A stretch of 64,000 nt of DNA, taken from Diphasiastrum complanatum. Taxonomy: Eukaryota > Streptophyta > Lycopodiopsida > Lycopodiales > Lycopodiaceae. The notes under the pieces are model-generated. The model made no database searches. It was not told the origin of the DNA and worked only from the letters and a program-made list of their open reading frames with translations. The translations under genes were made by a program, and so were the position numbers. Positions 23,110 to 34,004 of the stretch are shown here, one piece after another (position 1 is the stretch's first letter; every line of letters starts with the position of its first letter). The stretch covers positions 1 through 64,000 of the forward strand of contig MU831889.1 in assembly GCA_029204225.1 (NCBI GenBank), given 5' to 3'.

Positions 23110-24400
23110 ATTTGGATGTGTCTTGTCTCTTCAAGTTTTTTGGTGCATGTGTATGTTCCATCATGCAAAACTTTATGGAGTTATGAAGCTAATGGAAGGA
23201 GTGCACTTTATGAAGTCTTGTTCAGTTATAAGCCTAAGATTGTATACCTCAGTGTTCTTGAAGACTATTGCTTTGTATATAGTTTCTTGGAAAGAAAGAA
23301 GGATGGTTATCCTAGTCTGTGGATCATGGTTGGATGCTTATCCACCAAGGAAGGCTACATAGCCTTTACACTCTCTATCTCGAAGGTGTTTGAGCATGGA
23401 GAAGTTCTTGATTTTGAAGATCTATTTTCAATCTTGGAAGTGGCCGAGAGCAAAGTGTCTCATAGTGCATCACAAGTCATTACTATGGCAAGTAATCAAG
23501 TTGTGACGAGGTCAAGGTTTGAGGAGGAGTATCCTCAACATGCATGTCCATCATTGTACAAGGCCGAGTCCTTGTTGATCTTATTTCATGGAAAAAAAAA
23601 GAAAAGTAAAGGTGGTATTCATTTTGTTTTACTCACCTATTGTTCTTTTTCTTTGATTAATGATGTATCTTGCTTAATTAAGATTTGCTTATCTCAAAGA
23701 CCAAGTAAGACTATTCCAGTTTTTTAATGAAGTCTTTAGTTTGGAATTACTTCTTGTCTTTTGTGACTTGATTATGTTTCCAAAACATCTAGAAAGCAAG
23801 ATGTTGTACCATCATTTGTATGCTCTTAAATTGAGTAAGAGCAAGTATGAGTTTAGTACTCATAGTTTGAAAAAATGAGTTTTTTCATGTATTGAGGCAT
23901 ATTGTAAACTTCTTGTGAGGTTAAGTGAAGCATCCACTGAGGACACTTACACCCTCAAGAAAGTATTCAGCCTTAATTTGATCAAGTTTGAGTATGGTTT
24001 CAAGATTAGATCCATTTTGGATAGAGTTCATATTTTTTGGACTAGTGAAGCTAGTATGCTTAATCTTGAATATTGCTCATGGTACAATCTTGACCTGTAT
24101 GATCTTTGTGGTCATGATGAGGCATGGAAGCCTCGGTTTTTTCAGTCTTTCTTGTAGCCAACTTCATGCATGTGGACTTTGCATACCCAGGATCGACATC
24201 AGACATGCAGGAGGTACATTGGCATAGTAGCAGGTTGGTGGAATATTTTTCAAAGGCATTTGGAAAAGATTTCTATCAAAGAGACCTTATCATGGATTTG
24301 GTAAGCATACTGCTATGATGGATTCTTTGTTCATCTTCACTTCAAATGCAAAGCAAAGAATCCAAACTCAAAGGATCTTCACCAACATCAGATAGATATA
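23110..24400 (+). pseudogene. Degenerate remainder of copia element 1 pol
   Basis: Broken frames containing GCLSTKEGY (similar to the short segment near the end of copia integrase) and VLDFEDLFSILEVAES. The integrase DDE core, RT FVDD box and RNase H motifs were not found, so most of pol was deleted before or at insertion. Confidence 0.4.
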
Positions 24401-24413
24401 TTTTAAGGAGGAG
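24401..24413 (+). promoter_or_regulatory. Polypurine tract of copia element 1
   Basis: TTTTAAGGAGGAG lies directly before the 3' LTR. Confidence 0.75.
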
Positions 24414-25281
24414 TGTTAAAAATTGTAAAACATATCTATCATCTGTCGTTAATGTTTGGGGGATCCTACCCATGTAAATATTTTGTACATATCCAAGCTA
24501 TGTGAATTGAGCACATATCCTTGTAGAATAGGACGAGTTTGGGTTAGGTAGATCAAATTCTAGTGACATGCATAACGTCTAGTTGGTCTAGTATGATATG
24601 CAATAATGTTGACAATGTCTAGTTTGACATGCATATAGAGATTCACATGGAATTGGTCAATTATGACCTTGTAGAAACTCGAGCCACAATAAATGCATAA
24701 TGTCCTAAGTTTCCATAGTGACATGCAAATCATGCAATCATTCTAATGGACACATGCATGTAGATTTGTACATGGCTAGTTGAGAAATTGTCATTTGGAG
24801 AAAGTAGGTAGAAGTTAGGTGCAACCTATGCATGCTAGCAGTTAGGTGTCAAGTTAATAGTTGTTTGCACCTGAATAGGTGTAGGATGTGCATTGAATGC
24901 AAGGAGTACCACGAATTTTGGCTCTCCTATATATGTACATGTCATTCTCATTCACAAAGTAATGAAAAACCAAAGTTCTGTAGCTATCTCATGCTTGGTT
25001 GGATCTAAACTGTTTTTTCTTGTTATCTCTCTAGATTTCTCTCTCTAACTCGTGTTGAAGCTAATGCTAAAACACTGTAATCTTGTACTTTTAATCATTC
25101 TTTGATTCATTGCTATCATAGTCTATTGATTAGCATGCTAGATTGCGAATTAGCCATATCTTCTGAACTAGATCTTGTTGAACAATCTAGAATTAGGATA
25201 CTGTGCCAATCACAAAGCTTAATCAAGATCAGTTACTCTTGTGGACATTCCCCACACGTGTGAATTCTGGAATTTTCAACA
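24414..25281 (+). repeat. 3' LTR of copia element 1
   Basis: Begins TGTTAAAAATTG, ends TTTTCAACA, followed by CTCAG (target-site duplication, against CTCAA at 20302-20306). Confidence 0.95.
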
Positions 25282-27172
25282 CTCAGAAGACTTCGGGACC
25301 ATTTTTCTGGTCTGCATGTTGATAACGCCAGCACCTCCAGAGACTTGCCTCTGGATAGAACCAACTTGCCGACTACCTCTAGGAGGAAAAGGAAGCGGCT
25401 TCCCTTCCTCCTAGAGTTATCTCTGCCAAGAGACCCCGGATTATCCTGAGCTCTGAGTCAAATGTTGGAGAATCTGATTCAGATCGAGAATCAACACCCC
25501 TTGCTCATCTAGTTATTCGTCCAACTCCTCAGTAGGTTTCTTCACCAAAAGTGTTGATTACCCAAGAGGAGCTCGACCAAATAACAGATAAATCTGTAAA
25601 TATTGGATCTACTTCTCTTTCTGCTCCTCTACATAATCTTTTTGTCAGAATTCCATACGACCTGCTCAATTTTAGTAGAAGTCGGAGGATCCTTTTTGCA
25701 GCATAGTATTAGTTCCGATTCTCATGGTATAGTTTTTGTTGTTAGTCCATTTTTCATGAGAGCGATAAAGACAAAAGAAGCCGATTTTGAGAAGGCTATA
25801 TATTTTATCGAATGTAGTCCAGTGACAAAATTTTATTTTATTCCATATGAAAATAAGTAAGGATTGCTCTTTTGTTTTTGTTGTTTTAATCTGGATTATT
25901 GCATGAAAAATTGTTTTAATAAGTATGGATTTATCGATATTTGTATTTTGGTTGTTGCAGTCGGCATTGAAACTTGAATATTATTTCTTTAAAGATAAAT
26001 AAGGAGGGAGTATCAAATTTTCTATGTGTAAAATTAAACTCAACTGCAAATACACATAGAGAATTTGATTCTCTACTTCATGATGTCATTTGGAAAATAC
26101 CGACAACATCAACCTCAATTGGAGAGATAACCATTAGATCTCTCAAGGTATATTCAATTTATCTCTGATATGCATGTATTTTTTTTTTAATTTAAATATA
26201 TCATCATAGCATAAATAGATTTTCTGTCATAATATTACTAATTTTCGTTAAATATATGCAGCGTGTACAGCAAAGGGACGCTTTTAGTTGTGCATGGTTC
26301 GTCTTGTATAATACGAAGCTATTTTTTTAGTGGTATAATTTACAAGTGGATGTAGATATTGAAAAGGTACTATTCTGTTCATTTGTAGTTCCTTTCATTC
26401 TGATTCATATTTCTTTACTATCATTGTTTGTAATTTGTTGATTCTCGTGTTTTGTGATGATAGTTCACTCTTGAGCCGTATACTCCTGAGGATGTATATA
26501 GAATTCGGCAAGAGTTGATCAGAACCTATGTACAGAACAGTGTAAGCATTGCACCTGAGATCGAGGGCCCTCAAAAACAAGCTGCTCTTGTCTTAACAGC
26601 CTTTCAGGTTGCTCAGGATGCAGATCTTATTATATATGATAAAAAAAGAATAGAAATCCTTCATAATACAAAGGAAGGAGATATTATAACAGAGAGTCCT
26701 CTTGTCTTAAAAGGCATAGAGGCCCTTCTCGAAACAGAGGAAGACAAGATTATAGAAGGAGCTATTCCCTTATCAGTTCCTAATACTGATAAAAAAAATA
26801 TAGAAAAATTGACTGAATAGAGTTCTATTTGTAAATAGAGATACATAAAAAAAAAAAAGATACAATCATTTTACATGTAAACAACCCGTTTATGGGTTTT
26901 TTTATTGATATCAATAGAGATTTTTACAATCAGGTCCACAGTGTAATACTGGAATGCAATTTTCTATATTGATAAAAAGACATGATGATTGGCATGTATT
27001 TGCTAATAGTGAATCTCAGAGTTCTTCCATAAGTTGGATTGTTTTGCCAATATCTCTGCATTTGATCTCAAGCTCATGTCTTTTATGTACCTGCATAAAA
27101 CTAATACAAAGTGAGTTGCAATTAGTACAGATATTGTATTAGAAAGTTTTGATTGAAACTATTCATAAATGA

Positions 27173-28383
27173 TCAACTATTTACAGTTACGAGTTTACCA
27201 TTGAAAATGAATCTGAAGTCTGAAAGTACATCATCTTGTAGGAGCAATAGTTCCCGCCTGATATAATTTAGACTCCAATCTTCTTCCACCTCAACACACG
27301 TCAAAACGGCATCATTGTATATAATTTCAATATTTTTCGTTTTAGATGTCCACTGGCTTCGAAGTCTTGATCGAGTGGCACCCATTTATCTTTATTTTTT
27401 TGCATCTTTGATAATGGAAACATAAGCTCAACATTTGTTTTTCAATTTGATAACGAGAGCACATGGAAGACATTTTAATTCTGCATTCTATTTCTCCATC
27501 TGATCTTTTGTCCCAGCCTTCATCCATAAGTTCAGATAATAAACTAACTGATAAATTTTTGCATACAAACATCGTTGGGGTTTTGTGTACATTGAAACTT
27601 GAAAAAAAAATCCACAAATATATTCAAGGAAATAAACCAACTCAATCTGACTGTTTTTTATTTTGTGCTCATTTTTAATGAATTTTTTACATCATTATAT
27701 ATCTTGCAACGAAATGATTCTGAAAGTATAGCATCTGGTCCATTCATCACTTTCAAAACTAGGTAATGGAATTGGGACTATTTGTCCAAAATTTTCTTTT
27801 GTATCAGGAATGTACATTGATTTATAAAAAAAGATTCCATTATCAGCTAGATCTTTTGCAGTTCTACCTCGATATTACAACTGTCCAATATCAGTGTGAA
27901 TAACATCTAACACACCTGCTAAAGATCCACTGGGCTCCCATTCATTTATGTTGGATGAATATAAATCTGCAAGAGAAAAATGATCAGATTGGCAAGTTTA
28001 CTATTAGATATTTATGAAAGACAAAAATCTAAGTATAAAAAATGTCAATACTCACAGTCGTTTTTTTTGTAATCCTGATGGTTGAATCCTTGCACATTTA
28101 TCTCTGAATGCATATATACATGTTGGACTAGAATTTCATAAATAGATTCTCCTCCTGATGATGTTCTGAAATCCAAAATTCTGGCCTTTCAATAATATCA
28201 AAATGATAGTTTTGACTTTTTGCTTTTTTGAAATGCTCCTCTTGATGATGGATGCATCAAAACCCAAGAGTTTTTTGAATATGTTCTTGGCACCCATAAT
28301 CCATTATCATCCTTCTCGTTGAATAGAAGCATAGAGTCGATTGAGGAGCACGTCTTCCTTGATGGCGCATTCGTGATGTGCAT
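27173..28383 (-). pseudogene. Unknown multi-exon gene B (right gene of cluster)
   Basis: Reading leftward: an exon near 28383-28205 gives MLLFNEKDDNGLWVPRTYS and SWVLMHPSSRG. After a frame slip, KSQNYHFDIIERPEFWIS runs into RTSSGGESIYEILVQHVY and FNHQDYKKND, with donor GTGAGT near 28063. The next exon (about 27966-27725) reads EWEPSGSLAGVLDVIHTDIG, one TAA at a likely Gln, then YRGRTAKDLADNGIFFYK. A later exon reads KDKWVPLDQDFEASG and WSLNYIRRELLLLQDD, then FRFIFNGKLV|GTAACT. I recognise no family; the last piece has the rhythm of a ubiquitin-like fold, which is a guess. It converges on the H3-like gene. Its 5' part is cut by the gypsy fragment at about 28450. Confidence 0.4.
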
Positions 28384-28449
28384 GCAAAAATCTGAAACAT
28401 TGAACTATAAATCTGAAAATTTGCGTAAACAAAAAGCCATGAATATGAG

Positions 28450-29700
28450 AAAATGTGTTGGCATAAATTTGAAACACTGATCTATTTGGCACCACGAAAC
28501 TTGATTTGACTGAATTTTCTTGTTTGAAATCTAATCCGATTTTTGAATAGGAAAAGCTATTCAGATCACCATTCTTAAGATCCATCTGGATATGAGAAAT
28601 CAGAAAAACAGCAAAAATCGGTCAAATACGTCATATTTTGGACAAAAGGAGGTAAAATTGTCATCAGAGTTGATAACTTTTTATCCTCTTTCGAGAAATG
28701 TTCGCCAAGTTGTAGGAACCTTCGGTTTTGAGCATAGAACCATCAAATCAAAGGGCAAACATTCCTTCCCAACAGATTTTCAAAAACATCAAAAAACCAT
28801 CATAAAATACCAAAAAACATCCAAAACCCTAAAAAAATACAAAAAAGGAACGTTCGTCCGATTCACTTTGTAAAGCAGAAAAGAAGAGATACTAGGATAT
28901 GAGACAATGGATTAAACAATTGCAAGAAGAAGAAGTCATGGAAGCCATTAAAACAGCAGCCGAAGTGCTTTTTCCATCATCTATGCCACAAGCAGACCCA
29001 GGAACAGATGTTAATACACAATTGCACCATTATGAAGAACCTTTCAAGATGACATAACCAAAAGTATCGCAAACGGAAATGATCATAAATACGTTGTCTA
29101 GTAAGATGGATATTACACTGGGAGAATTTCTTAAGCTGGTGCCGAAAGCAAAAGAAGTACTAGTAGAAAGATTGACTCAGATGGAACCACCAGTCCGTTA
29201 GAAGCCACTTTTTTGTGCTGGGTTTAAAGAATCGAACGAAGTACTCAATGTGGGAACAGCCTCGAAAAGTGAGCAAAACAACATCACCTTACTGATACAG
29301 CATAGACAGTTTAGTAAAGAAACAGCCGTGATTGATGGAGGTTTAGGAGTTAATTTAATATCAACCAAGCTATGTGCAAAATGGGGACTTACCAAGCTGA
29401 AGCCTACTACTTTTGCCATTAAACTAGCTGATCAAACAACAGTCCGAACTTACGGATGAACGGATTCTCAATCATATGGATCCTACAAGGTATGGAGTTC
29501 AAAATATTTCGGATGAGCCAACAATAAAACCGCCAAAAGCAATTATATTGAAGGAGGATAAGATAACAGGACCTATGACAAAGAAACAAGCTAAGCAACA
29601 TTACAATATGGTCCTAAAATGGGAAAACTCACCTCAAAAAATTGACTCCAAGAATGTACCACCTTTATTGGATAAAGGAAAAGGGAAGGTCAAAAATGAT
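28450..29700 (+). mobile_element. Gypsy copy 1, partial
   Basis: This is colinear with gypsy copy 2: the leader (28450-28860) matches 36100-36490, the region from 28895 matches 38380-38940, then a jump near 29444 to the equivalent of 39497, and on to about 29690 (equivalent of 39730). It therefore lacks gag (present in copy 2 at 36982-38221) and about 550 bp spanning the C-terminal protease region. The protease motif AVIDGGLGVNLIST survives at about 29328-29370. No LTR is seen at either end. Confidence 0.8.
28900..29690 (+). pseudogene. pol: Gypsy protease-region remnant, copy 1
   Basis: Broken frames include MRQWIKQLQEEEVMEA, FLKLVPKAKEVLVERL, the retropepsin VIDGGLGVNLISTKLCAKWG, and ILNHMDPTRYGVQNISDEP after the internal deletion. 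It has several stops (for example at about 29056 and 29200). The sister copy at 38380-39740 carries the same order of motifs with fewer losses. Confidence 0.75.
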
Positions 29701-29741
29701 ACTTCTCTAACTCTATCATCCAATAATCCTAAACATTAACA

Positions 29742-30030
29742 CTACGATCCACAATGGAAATAGCTTACTCTTTCTCTCTCTCCCTTTCTCTCTCATAAAA
29801 AGTATAATAACATGCAATCCCAATAACAATCAGATCCAACAATTAGCAAAACACAAATAAAGCATGAGAGATGGAGGAAAAGTGATAGAGAGCAAGGACA
29901 TTCATCAATCCATTTTTGAAGAGAACCAATTTGCTTTATTGAAATGAGGAAATGAACATGTGTAGGAGCTTGAGTTGGTCCCTTTTTATAGTAGAGAGGA
30001 GAACCCTGGCCTCTGAATCCTATTGGTCCA
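29742..30030 (-). repeat. LTR-like end of a minus-strand element
   Basis: On the minus strand a purine tract (AGGGAGGCAGAAA, about 30031-30044) is followed by TGGACCAATAGG. Then come CTATAAAAAGG (29991-29981) and CAATAAAGC (AATAAA 29940-29935). This order is that of a polypurine tract followed by a 3' LTR with promoter and poly(A) signal. Its left end is uncertain. It does not resemble the LTR at 35124-35612. Confidence 0.4.
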
Positions 30031-30041
30031 TTTCTGCCTCC

Positions 30042-31215
30042 CTAATTATTCAAATTTAAAAAAGAGTGGGAGCCATCCAAATTGGAGGGAAACCCAACTT
30101 TATTCACTAACTCGACATTAGCTCGGTGGAAGTCCACTGATATTGTCCAGCTGTAGAGCTGATGGATGATTGGCCAATTGGTCATATGGATTGTGATCTT
30201 GTCCATAGCCAGTCCCAAATCTTCCCGTTTATTCCTTCTCGGCATTGGCACATAATAGGGATCTACCCACAATTGGCGAGGGCTGGCCACATAACTCCTG
30301 ATTGATTCCGGAGTTTTCTCAAAAACGGTAATTCTCCATGTCAGCTGCTCTCCAATGCAGGTAATTTGTCCAATTCTTTGTCAGCCTCTATCTCGGAGGT
30401 CTTGAACTTAAGGACCCATCCACCATGCGAGGACTCATGCGGATGTTGCTTTAAGAAATTCTGGATCTGGCCCTCGACCCTGATAGGCCTTCGGAATAAC
30501 TGTGTGGTCCTTGATGAGGATGGACCTGCTGGCTCTATCTGTGGCGGTTGGTCTTGTATTTCTGGAGCTCCCCCTGGTCCATGTCCAAATCTAGCCCTGT
30601 ACCCATTGGTATATCCTCTTGGCGCATAGGGGAGAATTGCGGCATGACCGGTATGGGGATTTGTGGTCCGGCTTCCAAAACCTGAGCGGATGTTTTTTCA
30701 TAGACGCTGATGGTTTCTTTAGCCTTGGCCAACTCAGTTGAAGCTGCTCCTTTGAACCTGTTAAAGCGGCCTTGGAATCTCTGAAGGGCCACTTTGTACG
30801 TTTTCACTTTCTTGAACAAATACGCGATCTTCGTCGGTGTGACCGGATGATCTAGTATTTGCATCTGAAGATACACATCACGCTCAAGGGTGGTCGCATC
30901 CAATTCACCTTGGAGACGCATGCGATCCTGCTCCGCCATCTACAATTGATCCTTTGGTAGTTGCACATGTTGCTTTCCATCCTGCACGACCTTGTCCACC
31001 TGATCCTGTGCGATTGTCAGGGCATTTTGTAGGGAGCTGACGTATCCTTTCAGGCAATCAGCCTGTTGCTGTGCCATCTTCTTTTCAGCTTCAGATTTGT
31101 CTTCGTGTTGCTTGGCAATCTTCAATTTTCGATCTAGTTGGACAATCTTCTGGCTGATCAGAGTGTGTTCCGATCTCAAATCTGAAATTCTCGGCTCCAT
31201 TTTTTTTTTTGTCAA
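30042..31215 (-). pseudogene. Coiled-coil ORF of a retroelement, family unknown
   Basis: Starting at 31215 the minus strand reads RISDLRSEHTLISQKIVQLD and AEKKMAQQQADCLKGYVSSL. A TAG at about 30941 is followed in the same frame by RMRLQGELDATTLERDVYLQ and ASTELAKAKETISVYEKT, to 30535. Heptad-like spacing of Leu/Ile/Val over about 150 residues predicts a long coiled coil. A third piece (30290-30042) reads LWVDPYYVPMPRRNKRED and IIHQLYSWTISVDFH in another frame. The ORF lies just downstream of a copia RNase H on the same strand and just upstream of a PPT and LTR-like end, the place of a third (env-like) ORF. It could equally be gag of another element. Confidence 0.4.
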
Positions 31216-31349
31216 GGATAGACTGGATCACTTGCGCAAGGCTTGAGACCAAACCGAGAGCATCACCAGAATTTATTGTCGTGGAGACAACAATAGCATG
31301 AGGACCTGATGGTATTGTCCTTGGTTGGCGTGAAATAGATGCCCATACT

Positions 31350-32943
31350 TTTTCTTCTTAAAAAATATCTTCTTCCTCAGAACCCTTATCTCGTTCATCA
31401 CCTTTGAAGATACAACATACTCAGCTTCGCATGAGGATTGAGCGGCCAAAGTTTGTTTCTTGCATGTCTAGCTGATTGCTGCTCTGCATGCTATTGAACA
31501 CCCTCATGTTACTGATTTGTTGTCATCTTTGCAGCTGCCCAGCTTGCATCACTGTAGTATTGCAGCTCAAACATTTTTTTTTCTTTGTCTGCTTTGTAGG
31601 TCAATTCAATATTTCGGGTCTCCTTCAGATATTGCAAAATTTGTTTTGCCATTTGTCAATGCGCCATGCCAGGATTCGAAGAGAATTGGCTCAATGCATA
31701 GACAGATAAGGCCAAGTTGGGTCTGGTATAGATTGTAAGGTACATCAGACTACCGATCAAGTTTTGGTATGGATTACCTTCTACCCTCTATCTCTTCTCA
31801 TCTGTTTTTGGGCAATCTTGTCTTGTCTGTCTAGCTTCAACTATCATTGGTGTGGCCTTTTCTTTGCAATCCATCATTCGATACTGCTTCAGCACTTTCT
31901 CGACGTATTTAGATTGACTCGATCTCCAGCCCAAGGCATTTTGTTGTTTTTTCCAAATCTGTGATTTCATAACTTGCAAAAATTTGACTCTTCATTTTCT
32001 TGATTAGCATCAAGGAGTTTTCTATCATTAGGGAGTCATCTACAAAAATAGTCAGAATCACAAAATTTCTTCCTGTTTTTTTTATATAGACATTATCGTC
32101 TAGTTGTGTAGGAGTGAAGTCTAGAGACTTCAGAAGACTGTCGAGCTTCTTATACCAAGCTCGCGATGCCGGCTTCAGACCATAAATGCATCGTCGCAAC
32201 CGACAAACATATTGTCGATTGTCAGGGTCTTCAAATCCTTCAGGCTGGTTCATGAACATTTTTTCCTCTAGATCTCCGTGGAGAAAGGCTATCTTTACAT
32301 CAATCTGGTGTATTTCCAGATTTTATTGAGTTGCGTATGCAAGGAGCAGTCGAATGCTTGTCATCTTCACCATTGGTGAATACGTGTTGAAATAATCGAT
32401 GCCATACCTTTGCGTGTAGCCTTTCGCGAAAAGCCTTGCTTTGTAACGCCCCACAATGCCATCTGATTTGATTCTTTTTTTATAGACCCATTTGCAGTCG
32501 ATGATCTTTTTATCTTCGGGTAGTGGCTCTAGTGTCCATGCCTCCTTTTGCCTCATTAATTCGATTTCTTCAGACATTGTCTGCTTCCAGAATTGTCCCT
32601 CTAAACTCTGAATAACTTCTTGATATGTTGTTGGCTCTTCAGTGAAGCTACAGTATTCAAACTCTATTTCTTCGCTCCATTGAAGATTGTCAGTGTATCG
32701 TTCTGGAGGTCTTTTTTGTCTTGTTGACCTTCTGGGTCCTGTTCGTCGTTGTTCAAATGTTTCTTCTTCGTTTGATTGATCTTCAGCTCCATGCTGCTTT
32801 GGAATTTGGGGCTCGACATTCTGATTTGATGTTTGGCCTCGATCTCTCTCTTGAAGCGGCAGTAGTGTGAAAATATCATGGCCGTTTTTTTCCTTTAATC
32901 TTGGAAACCAAAATTCGTCAAACTTCACATCTCGACTCGACAC
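31350..32943 (-). pseudogene. pol: Copia RT and RNase H
   Basis: The piece 32943-32323 carries RRSTRQKRPPERY (linker), then TYQEVIQSLEGQFWKQTMSEE, DCKWVYKKRIKSDG and RYKARLFAKGYTQ, the palm of copia RT. The piece 32259-31909 has GFEDPDNRQYVCRLRRCIYG, LKPASRAWYKKLD and the catalytic box TIFVDDSL (FVDD, both Asp kept). Then QNALGWRSSQSKYVEKVLKQ follows, and in further frames GSLMYLT, YYSDASWAA and AAQSSCEAEYVVSSK, which are RNase H segments (D of SDASWA and E of CEAEY kept). Pieces are linked by stops or frame changes. Confidence 0.85.
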
Positions 32944-33188
32944 AACTTTCTTCGTGGTTGGGTTTTAGAGTCTGTACACTTATGATCCGTTCGAGTATCT
33001 GACCATGATTGTTTGCTTTGACTTTTCGTCGAGCTTGTTTCTTTGTTCCTTTGGTATGTGCTTGTATGCTGCACATCCAAATACACGCACGTATGATAGA
33101 TCAGGCTTATTACCTGTCCACATTTCGTATGGTGTTTCGTTTTCGAGGACTGCCATTGTTGATCTGTTCTACAGGTGTACTGCCACAG

Positions 33189-33872
33189 TTATTGACTCGG
33201 CAACTGAGCCTGTGCTATCATGCATCTAGCTCCTTTGACTAGCGTCCTGTTTTTTTTTTCTACGACACCATTATATTCGGGTATGTATGCAGGAGTAAAT
33301 TGATGCTCTATTCTTTGTTCTTGGCAGAAGCTTGAAAACTCTTTGCTCTTGTACTCACCTCCATTGTCAGATCTGATGATCTGAATCTTCTTTGAAGTGT
33401 GTCTTTTGGCAAATGCCACAAACTTTTTGAAAGAGTCAAACACTTCAAATTTTTTCTTCAAATAATAGATCGTTGTCATTCGGTTGTAGTCATCAATGAA
33501 CGTCAAGAAATACCTTGATCTTGAGAGAGAATTAACTTTCATCGATCCACAGACATATGAGTGGACGAGCTCAAGAACTTCTTTTGCTCTTCTTTCATCA
33601 TGTACAAATGGATTGCGATGTTGTTTGCCTTTTTGGCAGGCTTCACAAAATTCAGTGTCAGGTCTGGATATCTTCAGACCTGTGACTATATCTTTTTTGC
33701 TCTTGTCATAGAGGCTCATTATGTTCAGATGATACGTTCTTGTGTGCCAGAGTTGATCTTCGTTTTCTGTTTCATTTAGTATACTATCAGAACTGTCGAT
33801 TATCTTGGTGTGGTAGCGATTACCTTCTCTAGATCCAATTGTCAGCAGTTTGTTTGTTGTTTTCTCAATCAT
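33189..33872 (-). pseudogene. pol: Copia integrase with altered first catalytic Asp
   Basis: It opens with the zinc-binding part (LWHTRTYHLN, then FCEACQKGKQHR) and runs into the integrase core. The motif that normally reads H-x-D-x-C-G is HSYVCGSM here, so the first catalytic Asp is Tyr. The second (IIRSDNGGEY) and the Glu (YNGVVEKKNRTL) are intact. Even if expressed, this copy should be unable to integrate. Confidence 0.85.
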
Positions 33873-34004
33873 TCGACATACATTGCCATCAAACAGAACT
33901 CGAATTCCGAGATTTGTCGTCTTTGAGACTGATAGCAGGTCTTTTTTTAGTGAGGATACGTAGAGTGCTCATGGTAGCTCTACTTGTCCCGACAGTGTTC
34001 GTAG

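Larger units (their letters stand above)
20307..25281 (+). mobile_element. Copia element 1, internally deleted
   Basis: A 4975-bp element with 867/868-bp LTRs, a primer site abutting the 5' LTR and a polypurine tract before the 3' LTR. Flanking pentamers are CTCAA and CTCAG, a 5-bp target-site duplication with one change. It lies inside the H3-like gene in the same orientation. The internal region is only about 3.2 kb. It keeps a shortened gag, the protease and the pre-integrase domain, but no integrase core, RT or RNase H could be recognised. It is therefore non-autonomous. The LTRs differ at roughly 20-30 sites by eye (about 97% identity), so it is the youngest insertion recognised in the window. 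Confidence 0.9.
19960..26820 (+). pseudogene. Histone H3-like N-terminus with long multi-exon extension, split by a copia element
   Basis: From ATG 19960 a single frame, without indels, reads MARTKSTAR, LRDIRKS, STEMLIPRDPFS, MQALQGAVEDFLSHFFEDT and HGKRVTIMSK. This follows canonical H3 (ARTKQTAR; LREIRKYQKSTELL; ALQEA.E.YL..LFEDTNL.A.HAKRVTIMPK) through the histone fold. Copia element 1 interrupts it at 20307-25281. Directly after the insertion the frame resumes with LRRLRDHF, matching the RRIRGE helix end. Instead of stopping there it continues with SRRKRKR and AKRPRIILSSESNVGE, and then exon-like pieces separated by introns: 25603-25856 (donor AA|GTAAGG), 25963-26149, about 26261-26366, and 26462-26820 ending KKNIEKLTE-stop. 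In-frame stops (three TAG and one TGA in the H3 part, more later) and frameshifts make it a pseudogene. ED-F-L in helix 2 recalls CENH3, but loop 1 is not lengthened. Confidence 0.7.

Noticed and set aside
26881-26905. Terminator-like hairpin AACCC-GTTTAT-GGGTT with T-run
   Set aside because: The shape mimics a bacterial intrinsic terminator, but the window is plainly nuclear plant DNA with introns and retrotransposons; a chance hairpin near an AT-rich 3' end is more likely.
19960-27966. Reassigned stop codons (TAA/TAG as Gln)
   Set aside because: Several stops stand at likely Gln positions, but TGA also occurs, frameshifts are common in the same genes, and the flanking retrotransposons show the same decay. 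Methylation-driven C-to-T change explains it better.
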